Shown piece after piece: positions 23,967 to 37,400 of a DNA stretch of 48,158 nucleotides. The notes below the pieces were generated by a model. It ran no database searches and was not told the origin of the DNA. It was given only the letters and a program-made list of their open reading frames with translations. The stretch comes from Rhizophagus sp. LPA8_4_AMF. Taxonomy: Eukaryota > Glomeromycota > Glomeromycetes > Glomerales > Glomeraceae. Made by a program: the position numbers and the translations under genes. The stretch is taken from contig JADRCO010000145.1 of NCBI GenBank assembly GCA_021464525.1, positions 1 to 48,158 on the forward strand, in the 5' to 3' direction. How positions within the stretch are numbered: the first letter of the stretch is position 1; each line of letters opens with the position of its first letter.

Positions 23967-26900
23967 ATGACTTTCTCACCTTTTTCTTTACAGACTCTCA
24001 TTAATGCGTTGCACCTCGAAGATAGCCAACAGGCTTCTCAAAATTCTGGAGGTGGAAGTAGATTATTTGGAACGGGATGGGGAATTAAAGAGACTCAAAT
24101 TACCGTAGAGTCGGTTGAGGCTTGGGGTAAGTTGAAATATTTTCTAATGTTCAGACACGAAGTAGTAGAGAAATATTATCGTTGTATAAATTAGCTTTAT
24201 CAAATAGTTTATTATATATTTATTTAATAAATAAACTTTACTATTAGATAAATAATTTTTTTTTTTTCTTGTATATTATTCTTGTGCCAGAAAATAATTT
24301 ATATTTAGGCACTTCGGATGGATATTTAATTCATTATTTAATCGATGGCCAAGTTTCATCCGATAATGTATGTATAGAATAAAGCAAATTCAATAATAAA
24401 GAATGATATTTGTATTCGTAAATGTGATAGTTTATTTTTTTCTTAAAATTTCAATAAAGAATGTATCGAGTAACTTTCGTCTTAGTAAACAACTTCTTGG
24501 GAAAAGGATAGTTGAGCGTATAATGCTTTTTCCTCAAATCGGAATTGCCGTTATATTGTGTGGCAAGTAAAAGTGATTTATTGAATTTGTTATGAATTTT
24601 TGATTTCTTAATAAATAATATTTGGGAATAATTAGATTCGACCTTATCTTTCTACTTGCTTCCTGAGATTATTGCATTGCCGACACCAGACTTTCAACCG
24701 ATTAGAGGTGTTACATGTTTTTGTCATGATATTTCGATGGAAGGAAAAACTGAAGAAGATGGATCAGTAAGAATATGCGTAATGAAGAAAAGGATGTTAC
24801 ATATTTACTCGTTGACATCAGAGAGATGCATTGAAGTGACAGTAAGCTATAATGATTTTTATGGTTTTATATCGAATAAAATAAGTTTCATTAATAAAAT
24901 ATTGTAACAATTCAATAGTCTATGCAAGTTCCAGATGGTGCAATTACGGCATGTCAATATGGACCATATGTATGTGTAGCGGACACGCGTCGTTATAAGA
25001 TGATTAATTTGCTAGCCAAACGAATGGAAGATTTAATTCCGTATGAATCATCTGTTAATGGCGATATGTTTAGACCTATAATTACTGTTATTGGAGAAGG
25101 AGAATTTTTGTTGACCGCACCGGCTAATGCTGATCATATCCTTGCTTATTGATGTTTGTTCTTTAAAGAAGTAATTTGTTTTAAATACCCTTAATGTTGA
25201 TTATGATTTTACAGGTGACAATTGGACATTTTGTTACACATACAGGGGATGCCGTTCGCGGAACATTACAATGGGAAAATTTTCCAAGAGCGATCAGTGT
25301 TGAATTTCCTTACGTTGTTGCATTATTGCGTAACAATGTGATAGAAGTTCAAAATATAATTGAGCAAAAACCTGTTCAAAGTATAAAACTTAAGTCAAGG
25401 CTAAGGACAATTTCAACTGGACCTGGTATTAAAGTTCAGGTCGCCGGATTAATGGATAGGTTGAAATTGGAAAATGGATATTTATTGAATGAAGATAATA
25501 ATTCCCATTTAGATAATAATATTTTTTCAAATGTAGATAATGACAAGGCTAAATCAAACAATAACCAATCCAACTTTTTAGCAACAGTTCCCACTCGACT
25601 TATAATCGCAGGAAGCGAATCTGTTGTTTCTTTAGCAGCAACACCTTTTGCTGTCCAGGTTTGATAAATTATGTGGTTATTTATTTTCCTTGTATAATAT
25701 ATTCTAAAAGATGTTTTATTTATTAAGATTGATTCAATGCTTGATGCTTCTCGCGTGGAAGAAGCTATAGAATTATCTAAACGAATGATGGCAACGGCAA
25801 CTCCAGAGAATGTCCATTGTGAAAGAATGGTGAGTTATCGTATAATTTAAACGATACTATTATTATTTTTTGTTTTAATAAATCTCGTTTCGGATATTTT
25901 ATTAAATGATACTATTATACAAAAATGTTAAAATCATCACCAACCTTTAGTGGTTGTAACGCATGCTAGTTTAATTAACATATGCATTCTTTATTTAACA
26001 ATTATAACTTTTCACGATTGGCATATTTTATAGCGTCATGAGTTCAATTATATTCAACAAAAATCCGGGTTTCTTTATCTTGGAGAAACGTTTTTCGATA
26101 TGGCTCTTCCGCTTTTCGAAGAAGGAAATACCGATCCTAGACTGTTAATTCAATTATTTGAAGACATGAAAGATATTGTCAGAAATGACGATAATTTTAC
26201 CGTCTACTCTGGTGTTAAAGCAGTTGTTGAACGTCTCGGCAGCATCGATAATATTGGTATGCGTGCATCTGTTTATTTTAATTAAACTTTAATCGGAAGA
26301 TTGAATTTTTAATGCACTTATGTAGTATCACGTGATTCGGTTGATTGTAAAACTCTAATTACGAATGCAAAAGAAATGCTACTAATGTATTTAACAAATG
26401 ATCGTGAGAAGCGAGTAGTTAAAGGGAAAGCTTTGAAGCCGGATGAAAGATGCATTTTGAGGGTATTGATATCATTCTACTTGAAAATCAATTTAATTTG
26501 TACATCGATCTAAATAATTTTTTAATGCATTTGATTAGGCCGTTGATAATGCTTTATTAAGATTATACGCTAGTTCTGATAAACCTGAATTAGATAAATC
26601 ATTAAATTCTTTATTAGAAAATCCTAATGAATGTGTGTTAGAACTTAGTGAAAATATTCTACTAGAGAACAAGGTTGGATTTAATACAATCAGTTTAAAA
26701 ATAATAATATGAACGAGCAAATTTAATCTTTTAATTTTTTTTTTGTTTATTTAGAAATATTATCCTTTGACCTTACTTTATAAAGATAACAAAGAATTCA
26801 GAAAAGCTTTGGAAATATGGAAACGGTGAGTATTTATGATGTTCTTAAAATTTAATGATTTATTTTATATAATTAAATTTATAATACAGGATTATCGAAG

Positions 26901-28564
26901 AGAATAACTCTGATCAAGAAATTCCGTATGGTTTACAACAAATGGCAAATATACTCGGAAAGTTAGATGATCCTAACTTAATATGGGAATATGCAAGTTG
27001 GGTTGCAAAGCTAGATGAAGTTATTGGAGCTAAGGTACGAATTTATCTGGATATTAATAATATTTGGTAATTAATAAACCCATACTCAGATTTGATTTAT
27101 TTAGATATTTATGCAACCAAATTTAAGACGTCCTTTGTTGATCGAACCTGGTTTGGTTTTGGATCATTTAAGATTGATTGGAAAGAATGGGTTAAAAATG
27201 TACTTAGAATACTTGGTTACACAACGAAAAAGTAATGAAGAAAAGTATCATACAGAACTGGCATTATTATATATAGAAGAATTAAAAAATTTATTGCAAT
27301 CAGATGAAGTAAAAGCGAAGATTGAAGAAATAAGTAAGTGATTAAAGATAATTAAATTAACTTAAATATGAACAAACCATTGAACATATCGTTTTATAAT
27401 AGCAAATGATTTTATAAGCTTGAAAGATTCGGCGAAGACATATTTGTCGTTCTTACAAAATCAACCAACGGATGATTTATTATCACATGAAAGAGCAAAA
27501 TTAATGAGTTTCTTACAGACTTCAATACGATATGATTCAGAAATAATTTTGAATAAATTGCTTGAAATCCAAGTGTTAAAAGCCGAATTAGCTATTGTAT
27601 ATGGGAAGGTAAGTTTGAATTAATTTAGTAATTGAAATATATTTATAGTTTTAGCTCTTATATTTACTAATCTATTTATCTTATAAAGTTGAATGAGCAT
27701 GAGAAAGCTTTATGTATATTGATTAATGATTTAAAAGATTTTCGTGGAGCGGAAGTTTATTGCTTATATGCTGGTCGGATGGTCAGTAAATTATCATCTA
27801 AAAAACAGGCAGATAAAAAAATCGTTGAAGATAAGAATTTGGATGCTACAAGACGTACTTTATTTCTAATGTTATTAAAAGTTTATCTGCAAATACAAAA
27901 TGAGTAAGTATAACATTTGTTATCTATATGTATATTATTTTAAATTTTTATTAAAAAAAAATTTATTAGGAATGGAATGGTTGAAGAAATAATAAATTTG
28001 TTGAATTCGCAAGCAGTGTATTTAGATATAACAGAGGTTAGTGAAGAATTAATGTAACAAAAAGCATTGTAAGGCGATTTATTAAATAATTTATTTCCGA
28101 TAATATATGCAGGTTATGGGATTATTACCAGAATATTGGTCAATTGAAATGTTAAACGAATTCTTGATTCGTTCATTAAGACAAAATTATCATGGTTATA
28201 GAGAAGGACAAGTTCTAAAAGGGTTATGTCGCGGGCAAAACACCATAGTAATTTAAAATTTTTTTTTTTTTTAATTAGTATTTAACCTTTTACCGTCTTT
28301 TAACGCTTAACTGATTTCTTTTTCTTCATTTTATAGACAAGTTTTGAGTTATACCAGGCTTATCAAAAAATTGGACCAACTGTAATAGATCAAAATAAAT
28401 TATGCTCGAAATGTAAAGAATATATCAGCGGATCAAATTTCATGAGGCAACCAAATGGTGATATTGAACATGTTCAGTGTAATTTTGAACAAAGAGAGGA
28501 TATAAATACTAATGGCGTTAACGGTACTGCAACAGTTTCGGATCCCTTAAGCAATCATATTTAA
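23967..28564 (+). CDS. VPS3: VPS3/TGFBRAP1-type CORVET tethering subunit (1033 aa, 18 exons)
   Basis: Endosomal tethering-complex subunit that in the CORVET complex binds Rab5-type GTPase and promotes endosome fusion. Exons: 23967-24126, 24291-24367, 24460-24562, 24636-24841, 24919-25135, 25213-25658, 25728-25829, 26034-26256, 26326-26462, 26539-26673, 26755-26825, 26890-27034, 27105-27333, 27403-27608, 27689-27903, 27970-28036, 28113-28247, 28337-28564 (3102 nt, in frame). The N-terminal CNH/beta-propeller shows ENNLYLGTSDGYLIHYL and VRGTLQWENFPRAISVEFPY. It is followed by a clathrin-heavy-chain-like helical array and the C-terminal VPS39-type zinc-ribbon remnant CSKC...HVQC. LLPEYWSIEMLNEFLIRSLR and the CNH match TGFBRAP1 better than VPS39. 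It contains one GC-AG and one AT-AC (U12-type) intron. The start ATG is plausible, but an upstream exon is possible. Confidence 0.88.
24563..24635 (+). other. GC-AG intron in the VPS3-like gene
   Basis: The donor is G|GCAAGTAAAAG and the acceptor AATTAG|ATTCG. Only the GC donor (position 24563) gives phase 1 and joins ..VILCD to STLSFYLLPE. The nearby GTAAAA site would put the next exon out of frame. Confidence 0.75.
25136..25212 (+). other. U12-type AT-AC intron in the VPS3-like gene
   Basis: The 77-nt intron starts ATATCCTTGC, contains TACCCTTAATG near its 3' end and ends TTTTAC. Splicing GAT C|AT...AC|AG GTG gives ANADQVTIGHFV, leading directly into the conserved VRGTLQW. The normal-looking CAG|GTG acceptor would be out of phase, and the upstream exon has no GT donor before its stop. 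The branch-to-acceptor distance (18 nt) is at the long end for U12 introns. Confidence 0.8.
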
Positions 28565-31500
28565 AAAAAAAAACTATATACTATTTTATTTATCTGTATA
28601 ATAATAACTTATTTTTTTAAATAGATTAGAAAAATGTTTTGAATTGTATATTGTATAAAATAAACTTAAAGTTTTGGGAATTAATAGTTCTATTACTTCT
28701 ATATTATATTGAATGGGTTTAAATTGTCGCCTGCCATTAACTGGCTTTTTATTTAGTATCTGAAGACAATGTTTTTGATGGGTGAAATCCTATTTGTCTT
28801 TCATTGTAATATTGTTTCGGTAGCAAAAATAGAAAGTTTTAATAAATGATTTGTGCTCATTATAGGAAAAGTGTAGATTATTAAATGATAAAAGTATTTA
28901 TTATTCAGACAAACATTGATGATCGAGAATTAAAGTTTTTCAAGTAAAATATTATAGCATTGATCATTCATAATTTCAATTACCAATTAAAATTTTACGA
29001 TTTGATTCATATATTTTGGGTATTAAAAAAAAAAATTGTTATTCATATCTCATTTTCTTTTTGAGCTGTTCTATCCTTTTCAGGAAAAACTTTTTTAAAA
29101 TATTTTCAATATATTGCTCAACATCTTTCTCCAGATTCGATCGTCATGGCGGTCATGCAGGTCTTTAATTTATAAAAATCACTTCATTGTTAAATTAAAC
29201 ATATACAAATTGATAATAGATAACTCAGATTTGATATTTCTTTATAATTTTCCGAGTAAAGCTTTGATGTCATTAAATGATCAGTGTTAATATTTTGAAT
29301 CCGATGAATAAATCTATAATTGAACAATCAATCATTAGTTTTATTATTATTTGTTTCTCGAATTTCTAGATAAGCTTGGTTGTTTTTTTTTCCACTGGTT
29401 ACATTCCTTCCATTGGCTAAAATCTTTTCAAAAATTGAGAACATTTTATTTCAAAAAAATATTTCATAATCAGTAGTAAATTTAATTTAAATTGATTCCA
29501 ACTACTTTTAATTCTCATAAATGTCCACTGATAGCATTGTTCTTTTTTATTTCTGTAAAATTTTGGAAATGTTGATAAGTGGAAAAGTTGATATCTATAA
29601 CAGTTATTATTAAATCTTTTAAAAATGATGAAAAAATTATATTAATATTACTCTTTTTTTTTCGTGTAATGTATAGCTTCAAACTGTATTTTTTAAGGTT
29701 ATTTGGGCAACTTGAAATGTTAAGATTGCATATTTACAAATGTGATATCTACAATATATAATTCAGTATTCAAAGGATATATGCAGTTCGTTAAGATGCA
29801 CAAAGTTTACTAAGCTGTATTAATTGAGAAACTATTCAAAATCGATCTCTGACGCGTGTCAGTTATCACCTGACGCAAATCGTCATCTGAGGCATATGTA
29901 TACCGAATATTAACATATTCAAAATGTTCACATCTATTTTAACTTCAATAACTATAAAGAAAATACGAAAAAGGCGATGTGAATACTAGAGCTGTAACGA
30001 TCGTAGAGAATCACCATTGACGTTTCGAATATATTTACGCATTTCATATAATTAAACAACTTTATCGGAAAGAAGTTGTAGTTGATGATGAATTACGTAA
30101 TTTGAGCTATTAAAAAAAAATTAAATTTGCATCTTTTAATTCTGATTTTAATGCTTACATTTTATGTTACTTTCAGATTACGATCTTTCTCGGTCTATAG
30201 CTGTTGTATTCTGTTAGATTGACATGCTACTACTATGCTACTACTGTATGATTTTCAATTCATTATCAATTTTGTTCGATAATAGTTACATAATAATTCT
30301 GTAATCTTAACTTTTCCAGTAACTGCCATCCTTACTATCTAATAGCACAATTCTGAAAAAAAAATAAACGATAAAGCTTCCATTAATGAAATTTTTAATT
30401 AATTTATTTATGATGTGCCAAAACGACAATTTCGAACATTTTCTACCCAAAAATGAAATGTCTAGGAATATTGAGAAGTAATCAAGTTTGAAGGAAAATA
30501 TTTTCAAGCATAATATGGAAGAAAATACGTAACAATGAATCCAATTAACCTTTGAATGATTTGTAATATATTTGATGTCTAAGATAGTAAACATGAATGA
30601 TTTTGATAAAAGAACATCAATTCGAGAATGAAAGGTTAAAATCGTGCAGTTAGTTAGGGAACAAAATAAGAATTGAGAGATTTGGAGGAATTTTAATATT
30701 TAATTGAGAATCGATAATACTTCATATGTTTGAAAATTTAAATCTATATATAATATAATTGATTCACGTCTATTGTTTTTCACATTATTGTACTTCTTAT
30801 AACCAATATATTTTAATAAAGGGCCCAAATCTTTTATGTTTTTATGTTTTTTAGATTTATAATTCAAACTCTCTAATAATGTTTGATAAAGGATGTATCA
30901 TAAAATATAAATATATGTAAATAAATATTACGCGTGTATAAGTAAGTTACTTATGAATTACGATAGTATTACGATCCATTAATCAAATCTGCAAAGTTTA
31001 AATATTCCTTAAGTACAATTTAATAATCATATAATTATTGAAACGCTCAAAAACGATAAGAAATTAAAGTCATTCAAAGAGATTGACTTTAATGACCTAG
31101 CAAAAGGTATAAAAAAAAAAATTGAGAGAGCATTATATTTAATTAATGTTAATTTTATCCCATTTAATCATAAAATGAAATAATTGAACAAGGTTAAAGG
31201 CTACATGAAATAATTAAATAGATACGAGACTAGATAAATTTAGAAAATTTTATATAATACTGTATATATTAGTAAATCCAAAGACATTAGTATTATAATG
31301 CCATTCTATTCTATAATTTTTTGAAAATGCACGTGAACCAAAATAAAATATCGAATTAGTATAATGGCGCTTTATAAAATACGAAAAAAATAAAAAAAAA
31401 TTTTTTATTGAATTTGTAATTATGAAAATATTATTTTAAAACAATATAATTTCCTTTAGAAGTCTAAATATCTATATTTTTACATCAATTTTTTTTAATT

Positions 31501-34434
31501 CCAGATTTATAACAGGAAAATTCAAATTAATTTTTCCTAAAAATTAACACTAATATGCAAACACAAGAAATAAGGAACAAATCATAAAATATTTGATTCT
31601 ATAAAGGATAAACTTCTTAAAGAATACCTCCAGAATTTTATACATGACGCTTATTACAGTCTTTTTCAACTTTCAAGTGGATTTAGGTCAGAAGAATATG
31701 ATAAGAGATTAAAATTTAGTCTTGTATTGTACAATATAATTATGAGAACAAGAGATCTACTCGGTTATGATAAATTTAATTAGTGTTTGCATCAGTGGTA
31801 GAAATGTCACGATTGTCACGTGTACAGTATATAGTTCAGTTCTGATCAAAAATTATTTTCATGTTTTTATAAGTAAATAAGAAATTTAATATCGCTCATC
31901 GCTATTTATATATTTAATCATTAAAATAGATAAAAGGGCCAAAATTTCCAAAATTTGCATTCACTAAGAGGCAGGAATCAAAAAAAAAAAAAAATATAAT
32001 TTTGGAGAAATACTACTAGCTAGTCGTTGGTATATACCGTATAAATAAAAAAAGGAATATAATCACTTAATTTGATTTTATTTCCTGAAGCGTATTAAAC
32101 CTCTTAAAATATCATTAATGGATAATAACTTGTTCTAAGAGCATTGACTTTATAGTTCAAAGAAAAAAAAAATTTGCCATTTAATGCCTAATTTGTTAAA
32201 AAAATTTCTTTTATTTAATAATTGAGAATTACTTATACATAACAAATATCAACAGCTCATAATGTTAGATCGATTACCACAGCTCGTGTTATGGCACAGT
32301 AAAATAATGTACATTCTCCGCAGATCGTATGAAACAGAAATATATTTTCAAGAGATGTCAGATAAAACTGCGAACGAAAAATATATCTGAAGCTATGCCC
32401 GGAGCGACACGTACATCTGTCTTAATGCATAATATTCAAAAACGTTTTGATCGCGGTTATTAGTTGGCATTTGTCCCAATTTCTAAAAGAAAAAATGATT
32501 GACAAATATCATTTCCATACCTTACGACATGTGCAACACCATATTTTGTTGACTATGATGATTACGATAAAGTTGCTAAATCAACTGAAGGTCTATACCA
32601 AAGACAGTTACATGAGAAGAAAATTGATATTATTTTTGTGAAATAAAATTTTATTTTCGAATAATCATTATACATTGCCATATGGTAACTAATACGTCAA
32701 CTAAAAAAAATTTTTTATTTTTTCGCAATACAAAATGATTATCAATGGTTTATCTTCGATATTTATAACGCGTGAATATTTTGTGGTATTTGTGGTATGA
32801 AATAAAATCTAATAATAAATCATTAGTGCCCCACATGTAAATGTGCGAATATGCGAGACGTGATGTCAGGTGACGGCAAAGATCGTCATGCTTTCAACTT
32901 GCACGGTTGTCTATGAGGAAGTTTGGATTGTAAAATCTCAAAAGAATGTCACACGATTAACGAATGATCAGCATCATTACGTACGCTTGTGCAATGTAGC
33001 ATCTAGAGTACAGTGTTTATTAGGATATTTTTAATAATCATCGCAATAAATAATAACGAAAAAAAAATTTTTTTTTTAAAAAAAAATTTTTTATGCAATA
33101 ATCTTTTTTATTGATGCACTTGGATATGTATGATAAAGGTCAGCTGTTTTTGATGTAAATTAAAATTTAGGTTAATTATTAAAATATAATATTGTCTGAA
33201 AAAAAAAAAGAAAATAAAAAAAATTTAAAGTACTTTGAATTTCAAATTAACTGAAAATTAAAAATATTTTGAAAATCACGGATTTTCTGACCGAAATTTA
33301 TTTTCCATTTTGTAACAATAAAAATAATATACAAAATGAAATTGATTGTAATTATGCATTATTTTTCATAATATAAAAAAATAAAAATATGACTAAAAAA
33401 ATAAAAAATTTATGAACGTCACACTATCTAAAGCATCAAAGCATCATTTGATTGGATTAAAGTTTAAATAATACAAACTTTAATTCATAAAAGATTATCA
33501 GACTCGAAAATTATGCGAACGTGAGTAAACAATTTAAAATTACTGGATCATTTGGGATTATTATCAGACAAAATTGGTAATCACGTGGTATCATGATTAC
33601 AGAAATTCTCAAAGTAGAATTATTGATGTACAATTAAGTGGATCTTATTAAAAAAGAATCTCTCTTTAAATACTATAAATGTATTCTTTGGTTAAATCTT
33701 TTATTTATTCTTATATAAAATGTTTAAAACGTGTTTTGTAAAATACGGAATCGGTTACGGTAAATCTTCAAAATATTTACTTCCGACAATTTACCTCTTT
33801 CTGATTGGATTTCATAATTTAAAAACTGAAGAAATAAGTTTCGTGCATTGTAATACCCAACCTATTTAAGAATAAGTTATTTTAAAAAGAACAATGGACG
33901 AATTGTATAGAATATATAAAAGCAAGATTTATTTAACGATTAAGTTAAAGAACAAAGAAAATTGTTTAAGTACTATGTAAGAATTATTTTAAGAACAAAG
34001 AATAAATCGTTTTAAGAATAAAAGAACGGAATTAATAATTAATTATTAAAATAACGGTTCATTTAACAATTTTATTAATTGATTTTACTGATAATATATA
34101 CTGTATGCTGTATACTCACTCCATGTAATCGTTTTGTATAATGTTTTATCAAATTTCAATTGTTCTAAATAATTATTATTATGACGGAAGAATTATTAAT
34201 TGATTTTTTCAATAAAAAATTTTTTCTATTTTTTTCCAAATTTTTTAAAGTTACCAAGGTTACCTGACTTGATGTTGTGATGCAATACGGCGTTTTGTGA
34301 TTTTGTAGGCGTTTACCAAATTTAGCGATGATTGACTAAAAAAAAAAAATATCTTCCGAAATATAAGGTTACCCAAGTTTTCGAAATAAAAAAATTATTG
34401 AAAAATAACGTTTGGTAATTTTATTCATTCAAAC
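28565..34434. other. 5.9-kb gene-poor, AT-rich gap
   Basis: Between the VPS3-like stop and the right kinase array. The first ~120 bp hold AATAAA-type 3' signals. Beyond that I find only short ORFs without splice support, homopolymer tracts (for example 33060-33094), a local direct repeat (ATGCTACTACT twice near 30225-30246) and one small inverted repeat. A less AT-rich patch at about 32230-32640 could be decayed coding DNA but has no recognisable frame. The last few hundred bases should include the promoter of the kinase array. Confidence 0.6.
31063..31093. repeat. Small perfect inverted repeat
   Basis: ATTAAAGTCA and TGACTTTAAT form a perfect 10-bp stem around an 11-nt loop. This is close to what chance could yield in AT-rich DNA; no function is claimed. 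Confidence 0.6.
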
Positions 34435-37400
34435 ATGCGTAGCTTATTTGGTATATCAAAAAATAATTGTGTAGTATGTCATGAAACGTACACAAATAAA
34501 CAATATAAGTGGTGTAAATCATGTCAAATAAATTATTTAAGAAAAAATTTTCTTAATTGGACCAGCGGAGATGAAAAAATTGATAGATTAATTCAAAGAA
34601 TGCAATTAAAGATTGATGACCCAAACGATATAATATTTGAATGGATACCATACGATCAATTTAATGTTAAAGAAACTGGTAAAGATGGTTTTTCTACAGT
34701 TTACTTAGCGACATGGAAGGATGGTCCATTATACTGGGGTAAAATAGAATACGCAAGGGATTCAGATAAAACGGTTGTTTTAAAGAGTCTTGGTAACTCA
34801 CAAAATGTGACTCTAAATGAGGTATGTGTGTCACGATGTCACGTTACTTAATATGCATAACGTATAATAATTTGAATTTGTATATTAATAGAAGAAAGAT
34901 CAATCATCAAAGTGGTATATCGATCTTAAAATTTATGGAATGTCTCAAAATCCTGATACTAAAGATTATATTTTGGTACTTAATAATAAATACTTTGATG
35001 ATTACTTTAAAGGATATTGTGTAAGATGTAGTAAAATTTATGATAACGCTCAATATAAATGGTGTAAATTATGTCAATTAAATTATTTTGAAAATAATTT
35101 TATATCCAGTAGAAATGATGAAATTGATGATTTAATTCAACAGATGCAATCAAATATCAATGATTATAAAGATATAATATTTGAATGGATACCATATAAC
35201 CAATTTGATCAGCTTAATAATATTAAGGATGTAGGAATGGGTCTCGTCAAGTTATATTCCGCAGTGTGGAAAGATGGTCCATTAGTGTATGATACTAATA
35301 CAAAGAAATATGAAAGATGTCCAAATAAATTATTTACTTTGAAATGTTTTATTAATACACAAAACGTGATTAATGAGTTATCGAATGAGGTACGAAATTT
35401 TTTCTTTATCGAATTTAATTTAAATCCGGTTTTGTTCAATATACTAATAATATTTATTAATGTTTTAATAGATTATGGAATATTCGATAAATGATAATAG
35501 TAATATTCTCAATATATACGGAATATCCCAAAATCCGAATACAAAAGAATATATAATGGTCTTTGAAAGCAATTATTATGAAAAATATTGTGAAAGATGT
35601 GGTAAAATATACACAAATATGTATAAATGGTGTAAAAAATGTCAATTAATTTACTTGAAGGGAAAATTTACTTGTAAAAATGAACAAATTGGTGATTTAA
35701 TTCAGGAAATGCAATCGAAAATCAATAATCCAAAAGATACAGTATTTGAATGGATATCATATAATCAGTTTAGTGATGTTAACTTAGAAATAGATAATGG
35801 TTTTTCCACCGTATATTCAGCAAAATGGAAGGATGGTCCATTATATTGGAATAATAAGAAATGGACGAGAGGATTTGATAGATTGGATAGTCAAATTTCC
35901 AATAAGAGTAAAAAAGTTTCTTTAAAATGTTTAGGTGGTTCACAAATTATGACTGATGATTTGAATAAGGTATGAAATTTCTTTTGAATTTATAAATGTT
36001 TTATTTATTTTATTTAACGTATTTTAATTTTTTTTTTTTTATGTTTTAATAGGTTAAGAAGTATTCAATTAATTATTTAGATAGTAATATTAAATTATAT
36101 GGAATGTCACAGATGACGACTACAAAAGATTACGTTTTGGTTTTTGAAAGTAAATATTATGAAAAATATTGTGTAAATTGTGATAAATTATACATAGATA
36201 ATTATAAATGGTGTAAGTCATGTCAAGTAGATTATTTAACAAAAAATTTCATGGATTTGAATATTGAAAATGAAAAAATTGTTGATTTAATTAAAGAAAT
36301 GCAATTAAAAATCAGTTACCCAACTGATATAGTATTTGAGTGGATATTATTCAATCAATTTAGTAATATTAGAAAAGTAGGCAAAGATGAGTACTTTACA
36401 GTATATTCAGCAACATGGAAAGATGGTCCATTAAAATATAATTCAGGCAAAAGGAAATACGAAAGGTATCCAAATCAAGTCTTTGCTTTGATATGCTTAA
36501 ATTCCTCACAAAATATAACAAATAAGGTAAAACTATATTTCTTTATAAATACTTTATCAATATTTTTTATTAATAACATAGTAACTATGAATTTTTAATT
36601 ACATTATAGGTTAGAGAATATTCAATAAATATTAGTGCTACTCATATTAAAATATATGGAATTTCTCAAAATCCTGATACAAAAAGTTATGCTATTGTTC
36701 TTGAGGATAGATATTGTGAAAAATATTGCAAAAGATGTTGTAAAGAATACACAGATATCAATTATAAATGGTGTAAACAATGTCAAATAATTAGTTTTAC
36801 AAATTGGAGTGGAAATGAAAAAATTGATAAGTTAATTAAAGAAATACAAAAATATAATCTTTATTTAGCATTTGAATGGATACCATACAATCAGTTAGTT
36901 GGTATTAAAGAAATGAGCAAAGGTGGTTTTGCTACAGTATATTCTGCAGTATGGAAGGATGGTCCATTATGCTATGATCATATTGAAGGAAAATGGTCAA
37001 GAGAATCAGATAAGATAGTTGCTTTGAAATGTTTATTTAATTACCAAAATATCACTGACAAATTTTTAAATAAGGTATGAAATTTCTTTCATAAATTTTT
37101 ATTTAAATACTTTTGTTTTCATTATAATAACGTATATATATTTGTTTTTAGATTAAATTATACTTAACTAATGATTTTGAAAAATCTGGTAAAGTCCTTA
37201 AAATGTATGGGTTAACTCAAAATCCGATTACAAAGGATTATATTTTTGTTCTTCAATATACAGATGGTGGAAATTTTAATTATTGGATAAACAACAACAA
37301 TAATTTCAAATATTTCAATTGGTTAATTAAATTGAAGGTATTGGATAATATTATTAGAGGTCTTAAAGAAATTCATCAAAGGCAGATGGTTCATTCCAAC

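Noticed and set aside
23967..28564. Calling this gene VPS39/VAM6 (HOPS) instead of VPS3/TGFBRAP1
   Set aside because: The CNH motif LGTSDGYLIHYL, VRGTLQW and LLPEYWSIEML fit TGFBRAP1 better, though the two families share architecture and a search would be decisive.
30307..30594. 95-codon minus-strand ORF in the gene-poor gap
   Set aside because: Phe/Ile/Lys-rich reading typical of chance ORFs in AT-rich DNA; no motif.
34435..37074. Separate small genes for each kinase-module exon
   Set aside because: Exons 2-6 all begin after good acceptors and end at donors in phase 0, several lack an initiator ATG at the module start (for example exon 5), and exons 1-5 have no stop before the donor.
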